From Gilliamella sp. ESL0441 (GTDB lineage Bacteria; Pseudomonadota; Gammaproteobacteria; Enterobacterales; Orbaceae), in the NCBI RefSeq assembly GCF_019469185.1, contig NZ_CP048264.1, positions 868,001 to 932,000 of the forward strand: a stretch of 64,000 nt of DNA, in the 5' to 3' direction. A program made the position numbers and the translations under genes. Shown in pieces: positions 50,302 to 58,728 of the stretch; the stretch's first letter is position 1, and each line of letters starts with the position of its first letter. The notes beneath the pieces are model-generated. The model saw only the letters and a list, made by a program, of their open reading frames with translations, had not been told where the DNA came from and ran no database searches.

Positions 50302-50321
50302 AATATATTCATTTAAAAAGT

Positions 50322-50345
50322 AAAGAGGGCTTGCCCTCTTTTTCT
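50322..50345 (+). terminator. Rho-independent terminator after rpsA
   Basis: AAAGAGGG, loop CTTG and CCCTCTTT followed by TT and C, 20 bp after the rpsA stop. Confidence 0.88.
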
Positions 50346-50346
50346 T

Positions 50347-50376
50347 TTGTGGTATAAAATGAATCAATTATATACT
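50347..50376 (+). promoter_or_regulatory. Probable ihfB promoter
   Basis: TTGTGG (50347-50352) and TATACT (50371-50376), spacing 18 nt, 24 bp before the ihfB start. Confidence 0.45.
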
Positions 50377-50399
50377 ACATACATTAATTAGGAGTGACC

Positions 50400-50690
50400 A
50401 TGAACAGATCAGATTTAGTAGAAAAAATTGTCAACTGGCGGGCACACCTTCCTGTGCAACTGGTTGATAATGCTGTAAGAGATATTATCGAACAGATCGC
50501 TTTAGCTATGGAAAGTAATGATCGTGTAGAAATACGTGGGTTTGGTAGTTTTAGTCTAAATTATCGTGCTCCACGAAAAGCGAGAAACCCAAGGACCGGC
50601 GGTAATGTTGAGGTTAAACATAAATATATTCCTCACTTTAAGCCAGGAAAAGAGTTACGTGAAAGAGTCAATAATGCTGCAAAAGCATAA
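50400..50690 (+). CDS. ihfB: Integration host factor subunit beta
   Basis: A DNA-bending nucleoid protein that pairs with IhfA. The 96 residues begin MNRSDLVEKIVNW and contain RVEIRGFGSFSLNYRAPRKA with the conserved arm ARNPRTGG and its intercalating proline. The start is ATG 50400, with AGGAG 5 nt upstream; a GTG at 50394 in frame overlaps this site and is unlikely. Directly follows rpsA, as in E. coli. Confidence 0.97.
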   Translation: MNRSDLVEKIVNWRAHLPVQLVDNAVRDIIEQIALAMESNDRVEIRGFGSFSLNYRAPRKARNPRTGGNVEVKHKYIPHFKPGKELRERVNNAAKA

Positions 50691-50704
50691 TTGCTGAAAT
50701 CTCC

Positions 50705-50739
50705 AAAAAACCTTTGAATATTTTCAAAGGTTTTTTTTT
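50705..50739 (+). terminator. Rho-independent terminator after ihfB
   Basis: AAAAAACCTTTGAA and TTCAAAGGTTTTTT flank a 4-nt loop, and the T run continues for nine bases. Confidence 0.92.
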
Positions 50740-51021
50740 GAATAGCACTTTATTTCTATTAAATCAGATAACTGTTAATAACCTTTATGCAGGTTATCCA
50801 TTCTTAATTATGATGAAGAAAAATTTAATCATAATACTTATTGTTATTATTAAATCATAAATGGTAAGACTTCCATCTATCTTTAAACAACGCATACTAA
50901 TTTTTCGTAAAAAGAAATATAAATTGGAACTTCGATCTACTTTTTAGCGTTAATTTATTTTTTGAACTTAAAACATAATAGGCTTAGTAAATATTCAATG
51001 TAGATATTTTAAGCCTTGTCA

Positions 51022-53328
51022 ATGCGGCATATTTGTTCATATGATTTTTTTGCCATAGCCTTTTCATTAGGGTGTTTGCCTCTAATGTTTTTGCCTAATT
51101 TACCTTCAGATGAGTATTGGTATTTTATTGCATTTTTGTTGATAATAACTGTTTTGCCTTTTTTCTCTAAATCAAAACTTCATATAACATTTTCTGTTTT
51201 TGTATTGAGCTTTTTATGGGCTACTGCTTATGCCAAACAATACATATTGAATATTGAACCATTAATTGATCAGACCATAATCGTAAAAGCCAAAGTTGTA
51301 AGTCTTAACACTCGATGTGCTTCTAGGCAAAACGAGCCTTATAATGTGCAATTTTCGATTTTAAATATAGAGAATCATTATGTTTCAGCGCCTATTCCTA
51401 TCTCGATATACTGGGATAAATCCTCTGTACCTAAATTAGGTCAAATATGGCAATTGACCATAAAAACGAAAGTTGTTCATAGCTATTTAAATCAAGGTGG
51501 ATTTGATAGTCAGCGGTTTGCGATAGCAAATCGGACTTTACTAACAGCAAAATTAAAAAGTGAAAAATTATTAGATGAAAATTATGATGTTCGGCAAAAT
51601 ATTGCTAGTAATCTTGCAAAGTATATCGATTTATTTCCTTATCGTGGAATTTTAAAAGCACTGGCATTTGGGGATCGATCTCAATTAGAAAAGTATCAAC
51701 GTACCATAATGATGCAAACTGGCGTTGCTCATTTAATGGCGATTTCTGGCATGCATATTTTATTAGTCTTTTGGATGTGTAGTTTTACCATTAAATTAAG
51801 CATGTTTTTTGTTCCTCAGCGTTTCAGTTATTGTCATACTCCTATCGTAGTTGGTTGGATGTTTGCTTTTTTTTATGCATGGTTAACAGGTTTAAATCCT
51901 CCCGCATTAAGGGCAATGTTGGCTTTATCAATATGGATTTATCTACGTTATAAAAATAGACACATAAGTTCGTGGCAAAAAATTAATCGTATTATTGCCT
52001 TAATGTTGTTATTCGATCCTTTAATGATTCTATCTGAAAGTTTCTGGTTATCTTGTTATGCTGTGGTAAGTTTAATTTTTTTATATGAGTGGATACCAAT
52101 TTCAAAAAGAATACAACATAAAAAAAGATGGTATTTAATTAGGTTGTTGCATTTACAGTTCGGTTTAACCGCATTATTACTACCAATACAAATTTTTGTT
52201 TTTCAGGGTATAAGCCCTGTATCCTTATTAGCAAATCTTATAGCTATTCCAATTATTTCACTATTTACCTTTCCTTCAATCTTGATAGCACTTGTTTTTA
52301 GTTGTCTTAATTACTTTCATTTATCATTATGGTTTTTGTATGTTGCAGAAATATCGCTTGAATGGTTATTTATTTGCTTAGAACTAATAAATTTCTCATG
52401 GCTTAATTTGTCATCTAATTTTTATCTATTCAGTATTATCGGATGGCTAATGATTATATCTTTACGAATTGGAATTTGGCGTCGTTTCAATATAACCCTT
52501 GTTATACTATTAATGATATTAGTTACGCCATTTTTCAAACAGCAGAATTATAAATGGCGATTAGATATGCTAGATGTAGGGCATGGGTTAGCCGTTGTTA
52601 TTCATGATGGTAAATCAGCTATATTATATGATACTGGAGCTAAATGGGAAAAAAGTTCCGCTGTTGAGCGTATCATTATACCTTTTTTAATTTGGCATGG
52701 TTTAGAGGTAAAAGGCATTATCATTAGTCACCAACACAATGATCATATTGGCGGATTAACTATTCTTCAACATCTTTACCCAAAAGCTTGGTTAATGAGT
52801 TCTTCAACCACACTCAGAAACAATTTTTATTGTAAAGCTGGCAACCAATTAAACTGGAATAATCTGACTTTTGAAGTATTATGGCCTAACAAGTTAGTAA
52901 ATTATGCACAAAATGAAGATTCATGCGTAATAAAAGTTTATGATAATAATTTTTCTGTATTATTAACAGGTGATCTAGAACGAAAACAAGAATATCAATT
53001 AGTAGAAAAATATGCACAAGACCTTGCATCAACTATTTTACAAACTCCTCACCATGGTAGTAACACTTCATCAAGCTATGCTTTTTTGAATTTTGTTAAT
53101 CCAGCAATCTCATTAGCTTCAACTTCTCGCTATAACGCCTGGCATTTACCTTCAAATAAAGTCATACAACGTTATCAGGATCTACAATTAGATTATCGTG
53201 TTACGGCAAAATCAGGTCAAATAAGTTTATTTTTTTATGGAAATCGATGGGAGTTAAAGACTATAAGGAGTGAAATAAACCCAAGATGGTATCACAACTG
53301 GATAGGGCGTTTACCAAATTATAATTAA
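51022..53328 (+). CDS. comEC: DNA internalisation competence protein ComEC/Rec2
   Basis: An inner-membrane channel that brings single-stranded DNA into the cytoplasm during natural transformation. N-terminal TM helices and an OB-like periplasmic domain lead to the competence domain (FGDRSQLEKYQRTIMMQTGV, MAISGMHILLVF, LNPPALRAML) and a C-terminal metallo-beta-lactamase-like domain with SHQHNDHIGG (about 569-578), LLTGDLE and TPHHGSNTSS. The 769 residues match E. coli YcaI (754). ATG 51022 is preferred to a TTG 6 nt earlier. ihfB-comEC order is enteric; msbA would be expected next, but the secretion operon follows. Confidence 0.94.
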   Translation: MRHICSYDFFAIAFSLGCLPLMFLPNLPSDEYWYFIAFLLIITVLPFFSKSKLHITFSVFVLSFLWATAYAKQYILNIEPLIDQTIIVKAKVVSLNTRCASRQNEPYNVQFSILNIENHYVSAPIPISIYWDKSSVPKLGQIWQLTIKTKVVHSYLNQGGFDSQRFAIANRTLLTAKLKSEKLLDENYDVRQNIASNLAKYIDLFPYRGILKALAFGDRSQLEKYQRTIMMQTGVAHLMAISGMHILLVFWMCSFTIKLSMFFVPQRFSYCHTPIVVGWMFAFFYAWLTGLNPPALRAMLALSIWIYLRYKNRHISSWQKINRIIALMLLFDPLMILSESFWLSCYAVVSLIFLYEWIPISKRIQHKKRWYLIRLLHLQFGLTALLLPIQIFVFQGISPVSLLANLIAIPIISLFTFPSILIALVFSCLNYFHLSLWFLYVAEISLEWLFICLELINFSWLNLSSNFYLFSIIGWLMIISLRIGIWRRFNITLVILLMILVTPFFKQQNYKWRLDMLDVGHGLAVVIHDGKSAILYDTGAKWEKSSAVERIIIPFLIWHGLEVKGIIISHQHNDHIGGLTILQHLYPKAWLMSSSTTLRNNFYCKAGNQLNWNNLTFEVLWPNKLVNYAQNEDSCVIKVYDNNFSVLLTGDLERKQEYQLVEKYAQDLASTILQTPHHGSNTSSSYAFLNFVNPAISLASTSRYNAWHLPSNKVIQRYQDLQLDYRVTAKSGQISLFFYGNRWELKTIRSEINPRWYHNWIGRLPNYN

Positions 53329-53925
53329 ATAAATTATTACAATAATAATTTTAAAATACATTATAAATTTTGCTTGGTCTATAGAAGTCATCTTATATAT
53401 TTATAAGACAATTTGATAGATCACAAGTAATAACACTTACACTATTCATTTCTAATATATCTCTATATGCTTTAATGATAAAAAAATATATTAAATAATT
53501 TACAAAAAGCATGAGTAAAATTTTTTTAATTTGAGTTTGTAACTTTTATGTAAATTTATTCTTTTTAAATATCAAATTTAAAAGAAATATAATCAATGAA
53601 TATATAAAAATATATCTTCATGAATAATTGAATGAATTTCTTTGTTTGTCGATTTTGTGATTTTTTATAAGAAAAAATCTAACATTAGTCCAAATGCTAC
53701 TAATTCTTGTTGTAAACTGGCTTTTTTAAAGCTAACTCATTATAAATAAAAACTAATTAGAAATTTTTTTTACAAAAAAGGTTTCATTTTTTATGAATCG
53801 ATAATAGAATAGTCAAGGCATCATTTTTTGTAAAAAAAGATTGATGAATATAAATTATTTATAAAGAATTAGAAAATTTTTAAAGCAAAACTAAATTATA
53901 ATTGATTTTCTAATTTAGTTTAAGG
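53329..53925. other. 597-bp extremely AT-rich intergenic region before the secretion operon
   Basis: No frame of convincing length or composition is present. A small hairpin TCTTATA-TATT-TATAAGA at 53391-53408 may end comEC transcription. Poly-A and poly-T runs are frequent from 53500 to 53900, giving probable intrinsic curvature and a likely H-NS target. The promoter of the secretion operon must lie here, but no unambiguous -35/-10 pair could be chosen. Confidence 0.6.
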
Positions 53926-53934
53926 ATGGATAAA

Positions 53935-55176
53935 GTGAAGTTGAATTCAGTTAAACGATCGATAAGTTTGATCTTTTTTATTCTTTTTGCAATTGTAATG
54001 GCTTTTACAATTTTTCACGATTTGCTTTTAGAGACGATTGGGCACAATCCGATAATTAACTCAGTTATTGTTTCAATGCAAATTATTGGTGTAATTTATG
54101 TCTTTTATGTCTGTATTTCTCTAGTAATGAGCATTAACAGTTGGAATAATTTTACCTCTTTAAAATCTAATGATGTTGAAGCTCTTGATAAGTACCAATT
54201 TTCAGGGGCTCTTAAAGGTTTAAGAGGGCGAGTTTCTGATTTAGTGCTAGCTGGACCGGAAATTCGGAGTTCTATTTTAGATGAACTAAAAGACAAATTT
54301 TCGCATCGTGTATCTGGGGCTGATTATTTATCAGGATTACTTGTCGGGCTTGGTTTATTAGGTACCTTTTTGGGCTTGATAATGACAATGGGCAGTATCA
54401 CTGAGGCGATGATGAACCTCAAAAATAATGCGAACGATATTGGTAAATTACTAGATAGTATTAGTGGTCCATTGAGCGGTATGTCGCAAGCGTTTTCAGC
54501 TTCGTTTTTGGGGTTGATGGGCTCTTTAGTGATGGGTTTATTAGCACATCTTTTAAGTTCTATCGTAGATAATGTTTATCACTCAGTCGACGATTGGGTA
54601 AAAAAACACGCTGAAGATCAAGTGTCCGGATTTGGTGGAGCAGAGGGGGCTACAGGTTCATATTCTGGTTCAACAGGCGTACTAGGATCGGGATCACACG
54701 GTGGAAGTATTAACGCTGCAATATTAGATGCATTTAATCAATTTCTTGCTTCTATGAATGAACAACAACCTATATTACGTAGTATTAAATCAGAACTTGA
54801 AACGGCAAACAATGCATTAAATGTCATTGATCAGCACACAGTTAAAATTGCACAAAACCAAATACAGACAATTGATGCAATTGATAGTGTTCATGTCTCA
54901 ACAGAACAAAATCGTACAGCCTTAGTAGAAGCTATTGGAGGTATGAATGCTGATCGTCTGCAAATTGTGACGTCTTTTGACGAAGTGTCAGAGACATTAT
55001 CTGTCTTACAATCAGAAATACGTGGTGTTCGCCAGCAGTTGTTAACCATTGAATCTGTTGCTCGTACCAAAACAAGTGATTCAGAAGCTGTTGTAAAAGC
55101 AATAAGACAACAAAATGAAGCTTTGATTGAGTGTGTCGGTCAAATGACCTCAATAAAGGCATCGATTCAATCATAA
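53935..55176 (+). CDS. MotA/TolQ/ExbB-type channel protein of a type I secretion operon (SiiB-like)
   Basis: Predicted inner-membrane proton-channel subunit. Four TM segments: two near the N-terminus (about 10-30 and 42-65), then the ExbB/MotA pair, with GLLVGLGLLGTFLGLIMTMG (about 134-153) and GMSQAFSASFLGLMGSLVMG (about 183-202). After a glycine/serine linker, about 145 residues form a predicted coiled-coil tail in the cytoplasm. The start is GTG 53935, with AAGGA 8 nt upstream; the in-frame ATG at 53926 overlaps that site. In Salmonella SPI-4 SiiB (465 aa) plays this part with SiiA. The MotB/SiiA-like partner is two genes downstream. Confidence 0.85.
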   Translation: MKLNSVKRSISLIFFILFAIVMAFTIFHDLLLETIGHNPIINSVIVSMQIIGVIYVFYVCISLVMSINSWNNFTSLKSNDVEALDKYQFSGALKGLRGRVSDLVLAGPEIRSSILDELKDKFSHRVSGADYLSGLLVGLGLLGTFLGLIMTMGSITEAMMNLKNNANDIGKLLDSISGPLSGMSQAFSASFLGLMGSLVMGLLAHLLSSIVDNVYHSVDDWVKKHAEDQVSGFGGAEGATGSYSGSTGVLGSGSHGGSINAAILDAFNQFLASMNEQQPILRSIKSELETANNALNVIDQHTVKIAQNQIQTIDAIDSVHVSTEQNRTALVEAIGGMNADRLQIVTSFDEVSETLSVLQSEIRGVRQQLLTIESVARTKTSDSEAVVKAIRQQNEALIECVGQMTSIKASIQS

Positions 55177-55200
55177 GTTAATACTTATTGTTTTGGTTTA

Positions 55201-55237
55201 GTTAACTCTATTTTCAAATTAACAGAATAGAGTTAAC
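55201..55237 (+). terminator. Intra-operon hairpin (attenuator or processing site)
   Basis: GTTAACTCTATT and AATAGAGTTAAC form a perfect 12-bp stem around a 13-nt loop in the gap between the channel gene and the TolC-like gene. The following bases are only moderately T-rich, so it may lower, not stop, readthrough or protect processed mRNA ends. Confidence 0.55.
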
Positions 55238-55273
55238 CATGTTTAATTGTTATTAGTTATATGGATTGTTGTT

Positions 55274-56671
55274 GTGAAAAATAAAATTATTGTATTAAGT
55301 GTGCTTTCATCTCTTATGATCGGTTGTACTGTTAAACATAAACAGCATAACACTCAGGAAACGTATGAAGAGAATGAAATTATTTTGTTGTCTGAAAAAC
55401 AAGTCCCAAATACCTTACAAGAAGATTTCAACATTTCAGCGAAAGGTTTATCTTTACAAGAAGCTATTGAACTAGCTCAATATTATTCACTCCGTACCGT
55501 TTCAGCCAATTCTAAATTACAAGAAGCCGATGCGCGTATCCAAGAAGTCAGTGCGACTTATTATCCTAAAGTTAATGTATTAGCAAAAACTCGAGATAAA
55601 GCCTTTGATAGAATGAAATCAGTTTCTCGTTCGAATGATGAATATGCACAGGCTCAAGTTTCTTTACAATATAACTTACTCGATTTTGGACGAACACGTT
55701 ATGGTGTTGATAGTGCGACTCAACTTCGTGAATCAGCTAAATACACGGCTGAATTTGAAAAAAGTAAAGTAACATTCAATGTTGTTAAAGCTTATTTTAA
55801 TATACGTCGTTACACGCAACAAAAAGGTTATGCACAAGATTATATCAAACAGATGTCTGATCTTGTAAATACTATTGGTGTTCGTGTTTCAGGGGGGCTA
55901 TCTCCACAATCAGAATTAATTAGAGCTAAATTAGCATTAACGAATGCTCAAAATGCTGCTAAATCAATTGAACTACAACTAAAAAAATCAATTCAAGAAC
56001 TTAATACATTATTAGGTCGATCTGTACCAACCCAAAGTGTCAAATTAAAAGAAATTTTTATTAATAGTCACGAATTTAATGATGTTTTAGCTGATGTTTT
56101 AGCAAATAATCCTGATATTAAATCTTCAGAGTTTCAATTAAACAGTTCTCGCTCAGAAGTAGAAGTAGCCAAAAGTGCACGTTATCCATCGGTTGATGCT
56201 GTAGGTTCATATACAAAACCTTTCCAACATCCAGATGATAAAGACGGTAACTTTATTGGTGGAAAAGTCTCATTACAAGTAAGTATGCCTATCTTCGACG
56301 GTGGAGTTAATACCTCTAAAATCAATCAGGCTTCGGCTCGTTACAATTATAGTATGGCATCTTATAACCAACTTGTTCGAGACATTAAAGAAGTTTCAAA
56401 CAATTTGGTAGAAGATGCGCTCAACGCCACTGATACATATAAAATACAGTTTAAAGCAGAAAAAGATGCGAGTAAAACACGTAAATTATATATGGATGAG
56501 TTTCGTTTAGGTCAACGTACTTTGAATGATTTGTTAACTGTTGAAACAGACTATTTCAGTGCTAAAGTCAGTAAATCTTCTGCATTGTATGATTACTATC
56601 TTTCAGCATTAGGTTTGTATCTTTTAGCTGATCAGCTTGATAATGGAATGTCAAGACTAAGCTTAAAATAA
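55274..56671 (+). CDS. TolC-like outer membrane factor of type I secretion (SiiC-like lipoprotein)
   Basis: The outer-membrane channel of the secretion system. Two OEP repeats are seen: LSLQEAIELAQYYSLRTVSA to about residue 260 and FNDVLADVLANNPDIKSSEF to the end, with long helices and the porin-type turns SLQYNLLDFGRTR and SMPIFDGGVNTSK. From GTG 55274 the N-terminus is VKNKIIVLSVLSSLMIGC, a lipoprotein-type signal with lipobox MIGC. The frame stays open to a TTG at 55247 but that adds an implausible extension. No good ribosome binding site is visible for either start. 466 residues; followed 18 bp later by the SiiA-like gene. Confidence 0.87.
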   Translation: MKNKIIVLSVLSSLMIGCTVKHKQHNTQETYEENEIILLSEKQVPNTLQEDFNISAKGLSLQEAIELAQYYSLRTVSANSKLQEADARIQEVSATYYPKVNVLAKTRDKAFDRMKSVSRSNDEYAQAQVSLQYNLLDFGRTRYGVDSATQLRESAKYTAEFEKSKVTFNVVKAYFNIRRYTQQKGYAQDYIKQMSDLVNTIGVRVSGGLSPQSELIRAKLALTNAQNAAKSIELQLKKSIQELNTLLGRSVPTQSVKLKEIFINSHEFNDVLADVLANNPDIKSSEFQLNSSRSEVEVAKSARYPSVDAVGSYTKPFQHPDDKDGNFIGGKVSLQVSMPIFDGGVNTSKINQASARYNYSMASYNQLVRDIKEVSNNLVEDALNATDTYKIQFKAEKDASKTRKLYMDEFRLGQRTLNDLLTVETDYFSAKVSKSSALYDYYLSALGLYLLADQLDNGMSRLSLK

Positions 56672-56689
56672 CAGAAAAGGTATTGTTTT

Positions 56690-57325
56690 ATGAAATCGAA
56701 TTCTCATTTCTGGCCGGCATATGTAGATATGATGACAGTATTGTTACTAGTATATCTTCTAGTAACTTTAATTTTTCAAATATTGTTAATCATTGCTCAA
56801 CAAAATGCTGGTGTTAAATTACGTGACCGTAACCAAGTAGTTACCGTTCACTATAAAATTGATGAAAATGTTGATCCAAATGAATTACGTTTGGCATTTG
56901 ATAATAATAAAAATGCAAACTATTTAGATTCTAAAAATGAGGAAAAATTATCTGAATGGATGGAAATTCATAAGGATGAAATAGAGCAAAAAGGTGCAGT
57001 TGTTTTCTCAACAACTATTTCTTCAAAAGATGAACAAACAGGTAATGATTTAAAGCTTCAGTTTGAGCGTAATATGCATTTGTTGGGATTGATACAAGAT
57101 AAAGTTTCATTGGGTAAAATCAAGATCGAAAATGCTTCTGTAAATAAAAGTGATGTTGCGTTTGTGTCTATTCGCATCTTGAAAGCAGGTGAGTTACAAG
57201 AAGACCAAAATTCAACTAAAGCTAAAGAATCAGAATCATTGCCGTCAAATGGAGGTGGTTCAACTACTTTACCACAGCCACAATTTAATAGTATTGAAGA
57301 TCAACAACCTTTATTAGCAGATTAA
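56690..57325 (+). CDS. MotB/SiiA-like single-TM protein, predicted proton-channel partner
   Basis: A 211-residue protein with one N-terminal TM helix (about 10-37) starting FWPAYVDMMTVLLLVYLLV. The acidic residue D13 at the membrane face followed by MMT is the ion-binding pattern of MotB (ADMMTLL) and ExbD/TolR. Salmonella SiiA is nearly the same length (210) and, as I recall, its Asp13 is required for function. The periplasmic part (about 45-175) is mixed alpha/beta without a recognisable OmpA peptidoglycan-binding motif, then a disordered S/P/Q-rich tail. AAGG precedes the ATG. Presumed partner of the MotA-like protein in this operon. Confidence 0.82.
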   Translation: MKSNSHFWPAYVDMMTVLLLVYLLVTLIFQILLIIAQQNAGVKLRDRNQVVTVHYKIDENVDPNELRLAFDNNKNANYLDSKNEEKLSEWMEIHKDEIEQKGAVVFSTTISSKDEQTGNDLKLQFERNMHLLGLIQDKVSLGKIKIENASVNKSDVAFVSIRILKAGELQEDQNSTKAKESESLPSNGGGSTTLPQPQFNSIEDQQPLLAD

Positions 57326-57343
57326 AGGATTTTTGGAACTAAA

Positions 57344-58696
57344 ATGAAAGATAAAATTCTAATTTTAGAAAAATTAGTTAACAACTTTCGAGAAAAAATT
57401 AACAAAAAAACAATTGTTAATATTCTTCCAAAACGAATTGTTGATAGTAAGCTAATGAACTACCTGCCGACTGGAATGGCAGGTAGAACATTAGTTATCA
57501 TCATTTTATTTCTAATTTGGATTTCGTTATTTAAAGTTGATGTATTAGTAAAAGGTGTTGGTGTTATTCGTGTTGAAAGTCGAAATGTCACTTTACAACA
57601 CCCTGAAGGTGGCGTAATACAACAACTCTTAGTACATGAAGGGCAGCATGTAACTAAAGGACAATTAATAGCTATTGTTGATAATAGTTATGTTAATGAA
57701 AGTTTTGCCAAAAATGAAATTGAACGTAAAGCATTATTGGTCAGAATAGAACGGCTTAATGCAGAATTAAGTAATGAAAAATTTGAACCTAAATTTACAG
57801 GTGAAAAATCATTAGATGAAATTATAACAAGTGAATTAAATTTATTTGATTCAAGATCAGTTGCTTTACGGGCGCAAAAACAAGTCATTAATGCTCAAGT
57901 AGAACAAAAGAAAGCTCAAATTTTAGAACTCGTAACTAAAATCGATGACCTTAGCAAACAAGCAGAGTTGACTAAACAGGAAGTTCAACTTTACAAAAAC
58001 ATGGTAGCTAGAGGGGCAGCAGCACAAGGAACTTTGCTTCAGAAAAAACTTGAAAATCAGCAAATTCAAACAACACTTAATGAATCAAGATTAAGAGTGC
58101 CAAGATTAAATAGTGAACTTTCAGAATATGAAGCAAGGTATGAACAGATTCAAGCCGATTTTATATCTGATGTTCAAAAACAATTAACTCAAGTGAATAT
58201 CAATTTAAGCGATGTTGATAACTCACGAACGCATAGCGAAGGGCGACGAGAAAATTCAAAAATTGTTAGTCCTGCTGATGGCGTTATTCAGCGCCTGTTT
58301 GTTGCTCATACAGGCGCAGTTATTCGAGCTGGGGGAGAAGTTGTTGAAATAGCACCTTCAGAAGTCCCTTTAATTGCCGAAGTAAAAGTAAGACCAGAAG
58401 ATAGGGATCGTATTTGGGAAAAAATGGTTGCAAGATTGCATATCAGTGCTTTTGATGTTTCATATGCAAACACCTTAGAAGGAAAAGTATCTGTTATAAG
58501 CGCAGATGCTGTTTCAGACGAGAACTTAGGTCGATATTATCTTGTTAGTATTGAAGTTCCTTCTGAGAAATATAATGTAACAATGTATCCAGGTATGAGT
58601 GTCGATGCATATTTGCTGACTGGAAAAAGGACATTGCTTGAATACTTTTTAAAACCTTTATTATCAAACAGTTCGCTTATTTTTTCAGAACCTTAA
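57344..58696 (+). CDS. HlyD-family periplasmic adaptor of type I secretion (SiiD-like)
   Basis: The membrane-fusion protein linking the inner-membrane ABC transporter to the TolC-like channel. A cytoplasmic N-terminus and one TM (about 48-66) precede the first half of the barrel/lipoyl domain (VTLQHPEGGVIQQLLVHEGQ and VTKGQLIAIVD, about 84-113), a long coiled-coil hairpin (about 120-290), and the second lipoyl half with the barrel (IVSPADGVIQRL, APSEVPLIAEVKV). The 450 residues fit the family. 18 bp after the SiiA-like gene and 32 bp before the first cargo gene. Confidence 0.92.
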   Translation: MKDKILILEKLVNNFREKINKKTIVNILPKRIVDSKLMNYLPTGMAGRTLVIIILFLIWISLFKVDVLVKGVGVIRVESRNVTLQHPEGGVIQQLLVHEGQHVTKGQLIAIVDNSYVNESFAKNEIERKALLVRIERLNAELSNEKFEPKFTGEKSLDEIITSELNLFDSRSVALRAQKQVINAQVEQKKAQILELVTKIDDLSKQAELTKQEVQLYKNMVARGAAAQGTLLQKKLENQQIQTTLNESRLRVPRLNSELSEYEARYEQIQADFISDVQKQLTQVNINLSDVDNSRTHSEGRRENSKIVSPADGVIQRLFVAHTGAVIRAGGEVVEIAPSEVPLIAEVKVRPEDRDRIWEKMVARLHISAFDVSYANTLEGKVSVISADAVSDENLGRYYLVSIEVPSEKYNVTMYPGMSVDAYLLTGKRTLLEYFLKPLLSNSSLIFSEP

Positions 58697-58728
58697 CGTA
58701 TTAAATTAAATGAATGGAAAGAAAATAG

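Noticed and set aside
53926..57325. Zorya anti-phage system (ZorA/ZorB-like channel pair)
   Set aside because: The MotA-like and MotB-like proteins recall ZorAB, but the MotB-like protein has no OmpA-type domain, no zorC, zorD or zorE is present, and the genes are embedded among TolC, HlyD and RTX genes. A secretion channel fits better.
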